Source: Ruminococcus sp.
Lineage (GTDB): Bacteria > Bacillota > Clostridia > Oscillospirales > Acutalibacteraceae
Direction: 5' to 3'
Assembly (NCBI GenBank): GCA_017403985.1
Contig: JAFRDE010000007.1
Span: 1 to 37,916 of the forward strand
DNA length: 37,916 nt
The notes under the pieces are model-generated. The model was not told the origin of the DNA, did no database searches, and saw only the letters and a program-made list of their open reading frames with translations. The position numbers were made by a program, and so were the translations under genes. Below are positions 15,209-23,802 of this stretch, piece by piece (positions within the stretch are counted from its first letter, which is position 1; each line of letters opens with the position of its first letter).

Positions 15209-15842
15209 GCTGTTTTCGCCGAAATACTGGTTCGTCGATTTCGTCAGGATCACCGGCGCGATACCTACACTCTTGTGGTATCGGCCGAAGATCACCTACG
15301 AGAATGAAGCGGCGAAAAAAAAGGTCCGCGGCGGCGCGCTGGTGATGTGCAATCACAACTGCTTTTTCGATCCCGTCTACCTGATGATCGCGCTGTGGTA
15401 CCGCCGTCATCACATTATCTGCAATCAGGAATTCTATAATACAAAAGCAAAGTGGTTTCTGGAACACGTCCTGTGTATCCCGATCGATATCGAGAATACC
15501 GGCTTTCAGACGATGAAAGTGATCAATGAGCATCTGACGGGCGGCGAGATCGTCTCGATCTTCCCCGAAGGACATATCAACGACGGTTCCGGCGAGATGC
15601 GCCAGTTCAAAAGCGGCATGGTGCTGATGGCGATGCGCGCCAAGGTGCCGATCGTGCCGGTCTATGTCCGCGAGCATAAGCCCCGCAGCAGCCGGCTGAA
15701 GATCGTTGTCGGCGAGGCGGTCGATATCAACAAGATGTTTGACGGACGGCCGTCGATGACGGATATCGAGAACGTAACGGCGATGCTGTTCGATAAAGAA
15801 AATGAATTGAAAGAAATCGCGTTTCGGCGCGACAGAAAATAA
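15186..15842 (+). CDS. PlsC-type acyltransferase (second)
   Basis: 218 aa. NHNCFFD (motif I) and FPEGHIND (motif III with His in place of the usual Arg) are visible. It starts inside the previous gene with AGGAAAAG before the ATG, so the two are probably translated together. The sequence differs enough from the first acyltransferase to suggest a separate acceptor or position. A housekeeping plsC role cannot be excluded. Confidence 0.85.
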   Translation: MKEQNKAKLFSPKYWFVDFVRITGAIPTLLWYRPKITYENEAAKKKVRGGALVMCNHNCFFDPVYLMIALWYRRHHIICNQEFYNTKAKWFLEHVLCIPIDIENTGFQTMKVINEHLTGGEIVSIFPEGHINDGSGEMRQFKSGMVLMAMRAKVPIVPVYVREHKPRSSRLKIVVGEAVDINKMFDGRPSMTDIENVTAMLFDKENELKEIAFRRDRK

Positions 15843-15857
15843 ATTTCGGAGGCTATT

Positions 15858-17369
15858 ATGTTGAACCCAAGCAAAGAAACTTTCAAAAAATACACCGATC
15901 CCGAGACGTTTGAAAAGATCGTCGATATGGACAGCGTGTCCGAGATGTGGAGCAATTCCGTCAAGAATTACCCCGACGCCGCTGCGATCGAGGATAACGG
16001 CAAGCAGTATACCTATGCCGCGATCGAAGCGGACGTCAGCGGACTCCGCACGCTGGTCAAGAGAGATAAAGCCCTTCGTGTCGGCATCTACTGCCCGAAC
16101 TCCTATGATTTTGTCCGTGCGTATCTCGCCGTGACCACGCTCGGCTATACCGCCGTGATCCTGCCCGCACAGCTCGACGCGATGACCGTGTTCGGCTGTA
16201 CGATGAAATTCGACCTGGATCAGATCATCTATCATCCGTCGCTGATCGAGAATACCGCGATCGTAGCCGCGAAGCGTCCCGACGTGACGCTGATCGCTTC
16301 CGATGCGGTGTGCGATACGCCTACCGATATGATCATGCCTTCCGGCGATACGCCCTGCGTGATCATGTTCACCGGCGGCACCACCGGCAAGAGCAAGGGC
16401 GCTCTGCTGTCTAATTCCGCTGTCATGCAGGGTACGGTCAACGGCTGTTACGGTTATCAAGATGTATTCTCCCAGCGCTATCTGCTGGTGCTCCCGCTGT
16501 CGCATGTTTTTGGTCTGATCCGCAATCTGATGACCGCGCTGTACACCGGTTCTGTGCTGTTTATCTGCCGCAATAATAAGGATATGTTCCGCGATATCGC
16601 GATGTTCCGCCCGACCGTTCTGGTCGTCGTACCGGCGCTCGCGGAAATGGCGCTGAACCTTTCCAAAAAGTTCGGCAAGAACATGCTCGGCGATTCGCTG
16701 AAAACTATCATCTGCGGCGCCGCGGCGGTACCGCCTTACCTGATCCGCGAATACAAGAATGTATTCGGTATCGATATCTTTCCCGGTTACGGTCTGACCG
16801 AGAGCGCCAACCTCGTTTCCGGTAATCCCGAAAACCTGAGTAAGCCCGAGTCCGTCGGCCTGCTGTTCCCGAACCAGCAGGTCAAGGTCGTCGACGGCGA
16901 GCTGCGCTTAAAGGGCGCGAATATGATGCTCGGCTATATCGGCGAAGAGGAAGAGGGCGTCTATGACGAGGATGGCTACTTCCGCACCGGCGATCTCGTC
17001 CGCTTCGACGAGGACGGATTCTTATACATCACCGGCAGGATCAAGGAGATCATCGTCCTGCCGACCGGCGAAAACATCTCTCCGGCTGAGTTGGAGGTGC
17101 GTTTCCTCGAACTCGACCTGATCCAGGACGCTCAGGTCTATGAGGACGTGACCGAGGAAGGCAGCCATTTCTTAGCGCTTGAGGTCGTGCCCCGCGCGCC
17201 CGAGATCGCGAAGCTCGGCGAGGTGAATCCCGTACAGGTGATCACCGACGAGCTGGAGAAGATCAACAACACCCTGCCGACCGAACAGCGCGTGTCGCGC
17301 ATCATCGTCCGTGATTCAGACTTTGAGCGCACGCCCAGCATGAAGATCAAGAGGTATAAAAAATGCTGA
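15858..17369 (+). CDS. Acyl-AMP ligase / acyl-CoA synthetase-like protein
   Basis: 503 aa, normal for the ANL superfamily. A3 loop MFTGGTTGKSKGA, A5 motif GYGLTES, RTGDL with hinge GRIKEI and a C-terminal MKIKR lysine are all present, so it should be catalytically complete. No carrier domain is fused, but a free acyl carrier protein gene overlaps its 3' end by seven bases, so the likely job is loading an acyl or related carboxylic acid onto that protein. GGAGG before the ATG fixes the start. Confidence 0.85.
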   Translation: MLNPSKETFKKYTDPETFEKIVDMDSVSEMWSNSVKNYPDAAAIEDNGKQYTYAAIEADVSGLRTLVKRDKALRVGIYCPNSYDFVRAYLAVTTLGYTAVILPAQLDAMTVFGCTMKFDLDQIIYHPSLIENTAIVAAKRPDVTLIASDAVCDTPTDMIMPSGDTPCVIMFTGGTTGKSKGALLSNSAVMQGTVNGCYGYQDVFSQRYLLVLPLSHVFGLIRNLMTALYTGSVLFICRNNKDMFRDIAMFRPTVLVVVPALAEMALNLSKKFGKNMLGDSLKTIICGAAAVPPYLIREYKNVFGIDIFPGYGLTESANLVSGNPENLSKPESVGLLFPNQQVKVVDGELRLKGANMMLGYIGEEEEGVYDEDGYFRTGDLVRFDEDGFLYITGRIKEIIVLPTGENISPAELEVRFLELDLIQDAQVYEDVTEEGSHFLALEVVPRAPEIAKLGEVNPVQVITDELEKINNTLPTEQRVSRIIVRDSDFERTPSMKIKRYKKC

Positions 17370-17617
17370 CGAGAGCCGAGATTTTTGAAAAGCTGAAAGA
17401 GATCCTGATCTTTGCCGACGCAAAGAACCGTGATATCATCGAAAACTGCGACGAGAGCACCAAGCTCGTGACCGACCTCGGCTTCACCTCCGTGTCCGTG
17501 TTGTACATGGTCATCGCGATCGAAGAGAGCTTCGGCATCGTTTTCGATGATGTTTCGATGAACGACTTTCCTACGATCGGCGACGTCGTGACTTATATCG
17601 AGGCAAAGCTTACATGA
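17363..17617 (+). CDS. Acyl carrier protein
   Basis: 84 aa, one carrier domain with four predicted helices. DLGFTSVSV holds the phosphopantetheine serine (S43; consensus D-S replaced by T-S). It overlaps both neighbours (seven and four bases), a sign of tight coupling with the upstream ligase and the downstream LRAT-type gene. It is distinct from the carrier domain fused to the first ligase. It is probably dedicated to this pathway rather than the housekeeping fatty-acid synthase. Confidence 0.85.
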   Translation: MLTRAEIFEKLKEILIFADAKNRDIIENCDESTKLVTDLGFTSVSVLYMVIAIEESFGIVFDDVSMNDFPTIGDVVTYIEAKLT

Positions 17618-18030
17618 AATGGGAATATAAGGAATGCCGCTTCGGTGATATCATCCGCGTGAAGCTCGGTTCCGTCTATCATTACGGAATATTTGTCAGC
17701 GACGACGAGGTGATCGCCTTTGGTTTACCTCCGACAGCCGAGAACCTGAAGAACCGGCAGGACATCAAGGTGCTCGCGACCGACATCGACGTCTTTTCCT
17801 GCGGAAACCTCGTTGAAACGGCAGTACCGAGCCTGAAAGAGAAGATGAAGCGCCGCAGCCCCGAACAGACCGTTGCTATGGCGAGAGCCCGTATCGACGA
17901 GGGAGGATATAATATCATCCACAATAACTGCGAGCACTTTGTCAACGAGATCGTCTACGGCGAAAAGGTGTCGGAGCAGGAGCGCTCCGTCCGCGAAAAG
18001 TGGCGGCGCTTTCATACCGATAACAACTGA
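17614..18030 (+). CDS. LRAT-domain acyltransferase-like protein
   Basis: 138 aa. The LRAT family hallmark HNNCEHFVNE (C106 nucleophile) and an early HYGIF (H23, general base) are present with the right spacing for the NlpC/P60-related LRAT fold. Animal relatives (LRAT, HRASLS/PLAAT) move acyl groups to retinol or to the amine of phosphatidylethanolamine through an acyl-cysteine. In bacteria the role is poorly known. The start overlaps the acyl carrier protein stop, so an acyl-ACP or phospholipid donor is plausible. Amidase or peptidase activity is the alternative. Confidence 0.75.
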   Translation: MKWEYKECRFGDIIRVKLGSVYHYGIFVSDDEVIAFGLPPTAENLKNRQDIKVLATDIDVFSCGNLVETAVPSLKEKMKRRSPEQTVAMARARIDEGGYNIIHNNCEHFVNEIVYGEKVSEQERSVREKWRRFHTDNN

Positions 18031-18051
18031 TTTGAAACAGGTAACGGAACT

Positions 18052-18978
18052 ATGATTTACATTTATATAATTCTCGCGATTCTGTTATTTCTGATCATCT
18101 TTATTATCGCGCCGGCTGTCGTGTGCTACCTATCGGTTTTCGGCAGACGAAAAGTACTCCCGCTGGATGACGACAAGCTGTATAAGCCTGCGATCGAGCC
18201 CTATAAAGAGAAGATGCTCGCTGATCGGAACGCTTTGAAAGAACACGGCTTTGAGCGCGTGTCCGTGACGGCGTTTGACGGCGTGACCCTCTGCGGCGAT
18301 CTTTACGATCAAGGCGCTTCCAAAACCGCGATCATGATCCACGGCTACAACGCCGACCCGTATGTGAATCTGGTATCTCCCGCAAAGTGGCTCTTTGATC
18401 AGGGCTTCAACGTGCTGGTGATCTATCACCGCGCTCACGGCTGCAGCGGCGGAAAGCGCAGCGGCATGGGCTTGATCGAGCAGAACGATGTGCTGACATG
18501 GCTGCGGTACATTCTGGACAGAAATCCCGCGCAGTATGTGTTGCTGTACGGGACCTCCATGGGCGGCACCACGCTCGCGTATCTTTCCGATACGCTTGAT
18601 GAAGAGCGCGTGCCGTGCGTGATCATCGACTGCGGCTATATCTCCACGGATAATCAGCTCAGGCACGACTGCAAAAAGATGCATATGCCGCCGCTGCTCG
18701 TTCCGATGATGCGCCGTATCGGCATCTGGGATCAGCGTATCGATATCAGCGAACGCACCACGGAGCATCTGAAGAATGCACAAAAACCGATCCTCTTCAT
18801 CCACGGAACAGCCGATATGACCGTCCCGCTCGAAGAGGGGAAAGAGAATTACGACGCCTGTTCCTCCGAAAAGCGTATGGTCATCGTTGACGGGGCGGCG
18901 CATACAACTGCTTTTCAGACGAATGAAGAGCAGGTGACCACGGAAGTGACTGGTTTTCTTAATCAGTATTTTACATAA
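18052..18978 (+). CDS. Membrane-anchored alpha/beta hydrolase
   Basis: 308 aa. An N-terminal membrane helix (about 3-27) precedes a hydrolase domain with HGYNADP (97-103), nucleophile elbow GTSMGG (S169), acid in HGTADMT and base in GAAHTTAF. The closest relatives in the window are the hydrolases at 9956 and 21912. It follows the LRAT-type gene by 21 bases on the same strand, so it probably belongs to the lipid gene set, perhaps as a deacylase or thioesterase. The substrate is unknown. Confidence 0.85.
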   Translation: MIYIYIILAILLFLIIFIIAPAVVCYLSVFGRRKVLPLDDDKLYKPAIEPYKEKMLADRNALKEHGFERVSVTAFDGVTLCGDLYDQGASKTAIMIHGYNADPYVNLVSPAKWLFDQGFNVLVIYHRAHGCSGGKRSGMGLIEQNDVLTWLRYILDRNPAQYVLLYGTSMGGTTLAYLSDTLDEERVPCVIIDCGYISTDNQLRHDCKKMHMPPLLVPMMRRIGIWDQRIDISERTTEHLKNAQKPILFIHGTADMTVPLEEGKENYDACSSEKRMVIVDGAAHTTAFQTNEEQVTTEVTGFLNQYFT

Positions 18979-19019
18979 TCAACTCATCAATATTTTCATA
19001 ATACAGGAAGGGGAAAAAC

Positions 19020-19955
19020 ATGAAAGATTATATTTTGATGGCGGACGCAGGCTGCGACCTCTCCGCTGAATTCCAGGAAAAGTATGATATCAAGATCATC
19101 AACGGTCATCTGGTACTGCCCGGCAAGGGCGACGTTCCGACCTTTATGGAGTGGAAGGACGTTTCCAGAGAGCAGTTCTATGCCGAGCTGAAAAAGAACC
19201 CCAACGACTATGCAACTGCTCCGCCGAATCTGACCGAGTATGAGACCGCCTTCGAACCGTATATCAAGGAGGGAAAAGCGATCATCTGTGTGACCATTTC
19301 CTCCGCGATCTCCGGCGCGCTGGATTTCGCGACCACCGCACGCAAGAATATCCTTGCTAAATACCCCGACGCTAAGATCAAGCTGATCGATTCCCTGCGC
19401 TTCGGTCCCGGGTTCGGTCTGATGCTCGTGCACGCCTCCATGCTCCGCGCCGACGGCAAATCCTTTGAAGAGGTAGTAAAATATCTCGAAGAGAACAGAA
19501 ACCGCTTCCATCAGGCGGGCTGGCTGGATGATCTCAGCTTTGTCGCCAAAAAGGGCAGGATCACCCATCCTAAGGCGTTCTTCGGACAGCTCGCGGGCAT
19601 CAAGCCCATCGGCGAGTTCGACGCCGGCGGACTGACCACTGTTCTCGGCAAAGCCAAGGGAGCCAAGGCGGCTTATTCCGTTCTGATGAAGTACATCGAA
19701 GCGACGATCGAGGATCCCGAGGATCAGTATATCTTTATCGCCCAGACAAGCCGCTATCCGCAGGCTGAGGCGTATAAGAAGATGATCGAGGAACAATTCA
19801 ACCCCAAGGCGGTCTACATCATCGACGTTTTCCCGTTCTGCGGCATCAATATCGGTCCCGGTCTGATGGCGGCATATTATGTCGGCAAACCGATCTCCGA
19901 GGACCTGAGCGCTGAGCGAGCCCTGATCGAGCAGTTTATCGCTGAGGCAAAATAA
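19020..19955 (+). CDS. DegV-family fatty-acid-binding protein (FakB type)
   Basis: 311 aa, full-length DegV fold: an N-terminal lobe with ADAGCDLS, a TAPPN loop (67-70) in place of the usual TSxP, ITISSAISG (fatty-acid carboxylate site, serines near 94-98) and a C-terminal GINIGPG. In studied FakB proteins a His before the IGPG-type loop contacts the carboxylate; here that position is Asn (N277). FakB binds a fatty acid and presents it to the FakA kinase, whose gene follows. AGGAAGGGGAAA precedes the ATG. Confidence 0.85.
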   Translation: MKDYILMADAGCDLSAEFQEKYDIKIINGHLVLPGKGDVPTFMEWKDVSREQFYAELKKNPNDYATAPPNLTEYETAFEPYIKEGKAIICVTISSAISGALDFATTARKNILAKYPDAKIKLIDSLRFGPGFGLMLVHASMLRADGKSFEEVVKYLEENRNRFHQAGWLDDLSFVAKKGRITHPKAFFGQLAGIKPIGEFDAGGLTTVLGKAKGAKAAYSVLMKYIEATIEDPEDQYIFIAQTSRYPQAEAYKKMIEEQFNPKAVYIIDVFPFCGINIGPGLMAAYYVGKPISEDLSAERALIEQFIAEAK

Positions 19956-20159
19956 AAGGCTCCTTTTTGATAAAGGTTTCAGTTTTCGAATATGTTTCAC
20001 GTAAAGCAAATGAAACGTTTGCTGTAGGGTACGGCGCTTGCGACGTACCGTAGAATGACGGGTGTTTCAGTTATCGAAAACGATAGATAGGACTATCAGG
20101 TATCATCTTTCGTTAACTCGGTGACTGAATTGCAACCCAAAAGATTGGAATCAAGCACT
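19956..20159. other. Leader region of the FakA gene
   Basis: 204 bases with small hairpins, for example GGTACG/CGTACC near 20027-20048, of a type often dispersed in such genomes. No promoter with good spacing was found. Confidence 0.4.
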
Positions 20160-21800
20160 ATGTCAACAAAAAGAATCAACGGAATACATCTGGAAAAAAT
20201 GATCAAGAACGGTCTCGCCAACCTGCAGCAGCATGAGGAAGAGGCCAACCGTTTGAATGTCTTTCCCGTGCCCGACGGCGATACCGGCACCAATATGGTA
20301 CTCACGCTCGGCAACGGCGTCCGCTATGCGAAATCATCCGATGATGCGGGCGCGTATCTTCGCAGCCTGTCCGACGGTATGCTGCTCGGCGCGCGCGGCA
20401 ACTCCGGCGTTATTCTGTCACAGTTTTTCAGAGGCTTTGCGGCTGAGCTTGCGCGTTCGCCGATCATCGGACCGGGCGAACTGCGCAACGGTCTGATCCG
20501 CGGTTACCGCGCGGCGTATGAAGCGGTCGTTCATCCGGTGGAGGGAACGATCCTGTCCGTCGTCCGCGAGGGCATCGAGCATATCCGCACCCAGATCACG
20601 CGTAATTCTTCGATCGAGAGCATCCTGTCGATGTATATCGCGGAAATGCGTAAGACGCTTTCCTTTACGCCCGAGATGCTCAGCGTCCTCAAGGAGGCGG
20701 GCGTTGTCGACAGCGGCGCCTACGGCTTCATCCTGATCGCCGAAGGTATGCTCAAGTGCCTGTACGGCGAAGTGATCGATCCGAAGGAGCTGCCTCAGCC
20801 GTATACGGACGCGCCTGTCGATCTCTCGCTCTTTAACGAGAATTCGGAGTTTGCCGACGGCTACTGCACCGAGTTCATTCTCCAGCGTTTGGTGAATTCC
20901 CGCTATCAGCAGGAGTTCAATAAAGAGGATTTCATTTCCGAACTGCGCTTTTTCGGTAATTCGATCGCCGTCATCGTCGACGGGATGCGCGTCAAGGTGC
21001 ATATCCATACGCTCTATCCCTCGAAGGTGATCGCGTTCGCCCAGCAGTACGGCGAATTTCTGACCTTCAAGATGGAGAATATGCAGGTGCAGCACAACGA
21101 ACACGATCGTATCGTCGAACAGAAAAAAGAGCATAAGCCGCTCGCGGTGATCGCTGTTGTCAACGGCGAGGGACTGAAAACGCTGTTTTCGAACTTCGGC
21201 TGCGATATCGTGATCGACGGCGGTACGACGATGAATACCTCTTCGGCGGAATTTCTGGAAGCCTTTGATAAGGTGGACGCCGACGCGATCGTCGTCCTGC
21301 CCAACAATCCCAATATCATCTTGGCCGCCCGACAGGCGGTCGAGCTCAGTAAACGCCGCGATATCACCGTCGTAGAGTCCAAGAGCGCCGCGCAGGGTTA
21401 TTTCGCGATGGCGATGGATATCCCTGACAGCGACGACGTGAAGTTCCGTATCTCCCAGATGCAGAGCGGTATCGATAATATCGCTACCGTCAGCCAGACT
21501 GTCGCCTCACGCGACTACAGTTATCATGAGATCAGCTGCCGAAAGGGCGACGAGATCGCCTTGCTCGACAGCGAGATCGTCAGCGTCGGTTCCGATTACG
21601 TTAAGACGATCGTCGATACCATAGCGGTCATTCCTGATATCGACGATAAAGAGACCTGCGTTCTGTTCCGCGGCAGGGACGTCCCCGAAGAGAGGGAAGA
21701 GGAGCTGTATGAGCTTTTGTCCTCGCTGTACCCCATGATGGATTTCGAGTTCATCGACGGCGGTCAGGAGATCTACCACTGGATCATCGGCTTGGCGTAA
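20160..21800 (+). CDS. fakA: FakA-type fatty acid kinase (DAK2/YloV family)
   Basis: 546 aa. The N-terminal DhaL-like kinase domain shows the metal/ATP signature FPVPDGDTGTNM (35-46; Asp ligands 39 and 41) and RGNSGVILSQ. The central and C-terminal parts match the fused domains of YloV/FakA that contact FakB. The reaction is ATP-dependent phosphorylation of a FakB-bound fatty acid to acyl-phosphate, which feeds phospholipid synthesis. The start at 20160 fits the family N-terminus; an upstream GTG at 20121 lacks a ribosome site. Its place after a DegV gene and the acyltransferase cluster supports fatty acid salvage. Confidence 0.85.
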   Translation: MSTKRINGIHLEKMIKNGLANLQQHEEEANRLNVFPVPDGDTGTNMVLTLGNGVRYAKSSDDAGAYLRSLSDGMLLGARGNSGVILSQFFRGFAAELARSPIIGPGELRNGLIRGYRAAYEAVVHPVEGTILSVVREGIEHIRTQITRNSSIESILSMYIAEMRKTLSFTPEMLSVLKEAGVVDSGAYGFILIAEGMLKCLYGEVIDPKELPQPYTDAPVDLSLFNENSEFADGYCTEFILQRLVNSRYQQEFNKEDFISELRFFGNSIAVIVDGMRVKVHIHTLYPSKVIAFAQQYGEFLTFKMENMQVQHNEHDRIVEQKKEHKPLAVIAVVNGEGLKTLFSNFGCDIVIDGGTTMNTSSAEFLEAFDKVDADAIVVLPNNPNIILAARQAVELSKRRDITVVESKSAAQGYFAMAMDIPDSDDVKFRISQMQSGIDNIATVSQTVASRDYSYHEISCRKGDEIALLDSEIVSVGSDYVKTIVDTIAVIPDIDDKETCVLFRGRDVPEEREEELYELLSSLYPMMDFEFIDGGQEIYHWIIGLA

Positions 21801-21804
21801 AAAC

Positions 21805-21878
21805 AGGCTCCCTTTGGGAAAGGGAGCTGTCGCCCATAGGCGACTGAGGAATTGCATGATTGATCGAGCGAAGCGAGA
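21805..21878 (+). repeat. Dispersed two-hairpin repeat, copy A
   Basis: Hairpin GGCTCCCTTT...AAAGGGAGC, then GTCGCC-CATA-GGCGAC, a CTGAGGAATTG tail and a GATCGAGCGAAGCGAG end. The same layout occurs at 26235 and 30816 with compensatory changes in the second stem. Confidence 0.8.
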
Positions 21879-21911
21879 AACTTTCACTCTTCACCCGACA
21901 AAGGAGTATAT

Positions 21912-22850
21912 ATGCCTTTCTGGATTTGGATCATTATCATAGCCGTCATCGTGTTCGGCGTTTTGCCGCTCCCGATACTGGGCTTTTATCTCTATTCCGT
22001 TCTTCTGGTGCGAACCTCCAAGAAGAAATGGGGGAGAGAGTGCAGTATTCCCGATGACGAAGAATACAAGCGCATGTTCGATATCGGCATTGCGTGGGAT
22101 AAGGAATACGCGTCGTACAAAACCCCTGTTGAGGTCGTCAGCGACGGCTTCAAGCTGGTCGGCGAGTATTTTGACTTCGGCTCCGATACGTCGGTCATCA
22201 TCATCGCCGGCAGGATGGAATCGCTGCTGTATTCCTATTACTTCGCCGAGCCGTACCGCCGTCTCGGTTACAACATCCTTGTGATCGACAACCGCGCGCA
22301 CGGCTTGTCCGAGGGCAGGTTCCTGTCGCTCGGCTTCAATGAATACCGCGATATTCTTCGCTGGGGAGAGCTTCTCCACGATCGGTTCCGTCAGAAGAGC
22401 ATCGTGATCCACGGTATCTGTATCGGCTCGAGCGTCGGATTGTTCGCGCTTTGCGCACCTGAATGTCCCGATTATTTCAGAGGGATGGTCGCCGAGGGTA
22501 TGTACACGACCTTCCATGATTCTTTCGTCAATCACCTGATCGACGGAAATCACAGCAAAGAACCCGCGACGTTCTTTGTGATGCACTATATCCGTCTGTT
22601 CACCGGCGCCGACGTTGTGCACGACGGACCGCTTTACCGTATCGACAAGCTCAAAAAGCCGATCCTCTTCATCCACAGCAAAGAAGACGTCTTTTCTCTG
22701 CCTGAGGAGGTACAGCGTGTTTATGACCGCTGTCAGAGCGAAAAAAAGCTCGTATGGTTCGATAAGGGTGCCCATTCGCGCGTTCGCGTCAACGCTCCCG
22801 AAAGATATGACGAAACTGTAATTGACTTTTTCACCGACTTGGATATATAA
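21912..22850 (+). CDS. Alpha/beta hydrolase with Cys at nucleophile position
   Basis: 312 aa. A long N-terminal membrane helix (about 3-32) is followed by a hydrolase fold: DNRAHG, a nucleophile elbow HGICIGSS with Cys at 170 instead of Ser, the acid in HSKEDVF and base in KGAHSRV. The codon at 22419-22421 is TGT, so the change is real in this sequence. Dienelactone hydrolases use a Cys in the same place. It may therefore act on thioesters or an atypical ester, or be a non-catalytic homologue. It lies just after the FakA gene, separated by one dispersed repeat. Confidence 0.85.
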   Translation: MPFWIWIIIIAVIVFGVLPLPILGFYLYSVLLVRTSKKKWGRECSIPDDEEYKRMFDIGIAWDKEYASYKTPVEVVSDGFKLVGEYFDFGSDTSVIIIAGRMESLLYSYYFAEPYRRLGYNILVIDNRAHGLSEGRFLSLGFNEYRDILRWGELLHDRFRQKSIVIHGICIGSSVGLFALCAPECPDYFRGMVAEGMYTTFHDSFVNHLIDGNHSKEPATFFVMHYIRLFTGADVVHDGPLYRIDKLKKPILFIHSKEDVFSLPEEVQRVYDRCQSEKKLVWFDKGAHSRVRVNAPERYDETVIDFFTDLDI

Positions 22851-22975
22851 TAGGTTCATAGATTATCCGCAATATTATGCAATGAGCGGTTTTCTAATAC
22901 AAAACTGATTTGCCGAGAGCGGATCAGTATCATCAACAGCCGGTTCGCCGGTCAGATTTATAGGAGGATATACAT

Positions 22976-23608
22976 ATGATTTGTAAACAATGCGGTAATG
23001 AAATCGCCCCCGATGCGAAGTTCTGCGGCGTTTGCGGCGCTCCCAACGATGCTGTCGCCGAACCTCAGTATGCACAGCCTGCCGAGCCTCAGTACGCACA
23101 GCCTGCCGAGCCTCAGTACGCGCAGCCCGCTGAGCCTCAGTACTCTCAGCCTGTTGACCCTCAGTACACCCAGCCTCAGCAGTATGCTGATCCTCAGTAC
23201 GGTCAGCCCCAGCAGTATGCTCAGCCTCAGTATACCCAGCCCCAGTACGGTCAGCCTCAGTACGGCCAGCCCCAGTACGGCCAGACCCAGTACGCTGCTC
23301 CCGGTATGGAAGATCCCGTTGAGCGTAATCTTTCCAAGCAGCTTCTCATTTTCGGTATCTTAGGTATCGCGTTTGCCTGCACCTACTATCTCTCTTTCCT
23401 GGGTATCGTTTTCGGCGCGATCGCGCTCGCTAAAGCAAAGGCATATGTCAGAGCCGGTTATGTACTCACCGGCAGAGCCAAGGTCGGTAAGATCTTAGGT
23501 CTGGTCGGCATGATCCTCGGCATCGTATTCGTAGTCATTCTGATCATCGTTATCATTGCCGCCTGCGCGTACAGCGTTTCTTCATATAACAGCTATTACT
23601 ATTATTGA
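22976..23608 (+). CDS. Zinc-ribbon, PQY-repeat, DUF4190-type membrane protein
   Basis: 210 aa. An N-terminal zinc ribbon (CKQCGNE, then CGVCG) is followed by a Gln/Pro/Tyr-rich low-complexity stretch (about 29-108) and two membrane helices (about 122-150 and 175-200) of DUF4190 type. The ribbon should lie in the cytoplasm. The function is unknown; zinc-ribbon proteins with this layout are common in Clostridia and may act in envelope or stress sensing. GGAGG before the ATG supports the start. A strong terminator follows. Confidence 0.8.
   Translation: MICKQCGNEIAPDAKFCGVCGAPNDAVAEPQYAQPAEPQYAQPAEPQYAQPAEPQYSQPVDPQYTQPQQYADPQYGQPQQYAQPQYTQPQYGQPQYGQPQYGQTQYAAPGMEDPVERNLSKQLLIFGILGIAFACTYYLSFLGIVFGAIALAKAKAYVRAGYVLTGRAKVGKILGLVGMILGIVFVVILIIVIIAACAYSVSSYNSYYYY
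23064..23292 (+). repeat. In-frame coding repeat (PQYAQP/PQYGQP units)
   Basis: Short tandem units built on CCTCAGTA(T/C), about 24 bp each at first, then shorter, encoding AEPQYAQP and later PQYGQ. Copy number could vary between strains. Confidence 0.8.
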
Positions 23609-23630
23609 TCGCTGAAATAAACACTTTCAT

Positions 23631-23660
23631 GATCGGCTGCCGTACGGCAGCCGATTTTTT
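23631..23660 (+). terminator. Strong terminator after DUF4190 gene
   Basis: A perfect stem ATCGGCTGCC/GGCAGCCGAT around GTAC, followed by TTTTTT. Confidence 0.85.
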
Positions 23661-23671
23661 CGTTGAAGTCA

Positions 23672-23700
23672 TTGACTTTTTTGCCCTGTAATGGCATAAT
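23672..23700 (+). promoter_or_regulatory. SigA promoter of PqqD-peptidase pair
   Basis: TTGACT (23672-23677), a 17-bp spacer and CATAAT (23695-23700), just after a terminator. It gives a leader of about 95 nt before the PqqD-like gene. Confidence 0.7.
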
Positions 23701-23802
23701 CTAAGATGTTATTTGATGGGACTTATGTGTTCCGTTCTGAGGAAAAGGCATACAGTCCGATCAAATGATGATTGGATTATCTGATATTTTGGATGTGTCG
23801 CT

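Noticed and set aside
15165-16505. 446-codon minus-strand open frame
   Set aside because: Lies opposite two well-supported genes (a PlsC-type acyltransferase and an acyl-AMP ligase) and shows no domain; His/Asp/Arg-rich composition is typical of an antisense frame.
18130-18903. 257-codon minus-strand open frame
   Set aside because: Antisense of the alpha/beta hydrolase gene.
19957-19990. Fourth copy of the two-hairpin repeat
   Set aside because: Begins with GGCTCC, but the stem and the CTGAGGAATTG tail are not present.
23064-23292. Regular short repeats, possible CRISPR
   Set aside because: The repeats are in frame and encode PQY-rich units of a membrane protein; there are no unique spacers.
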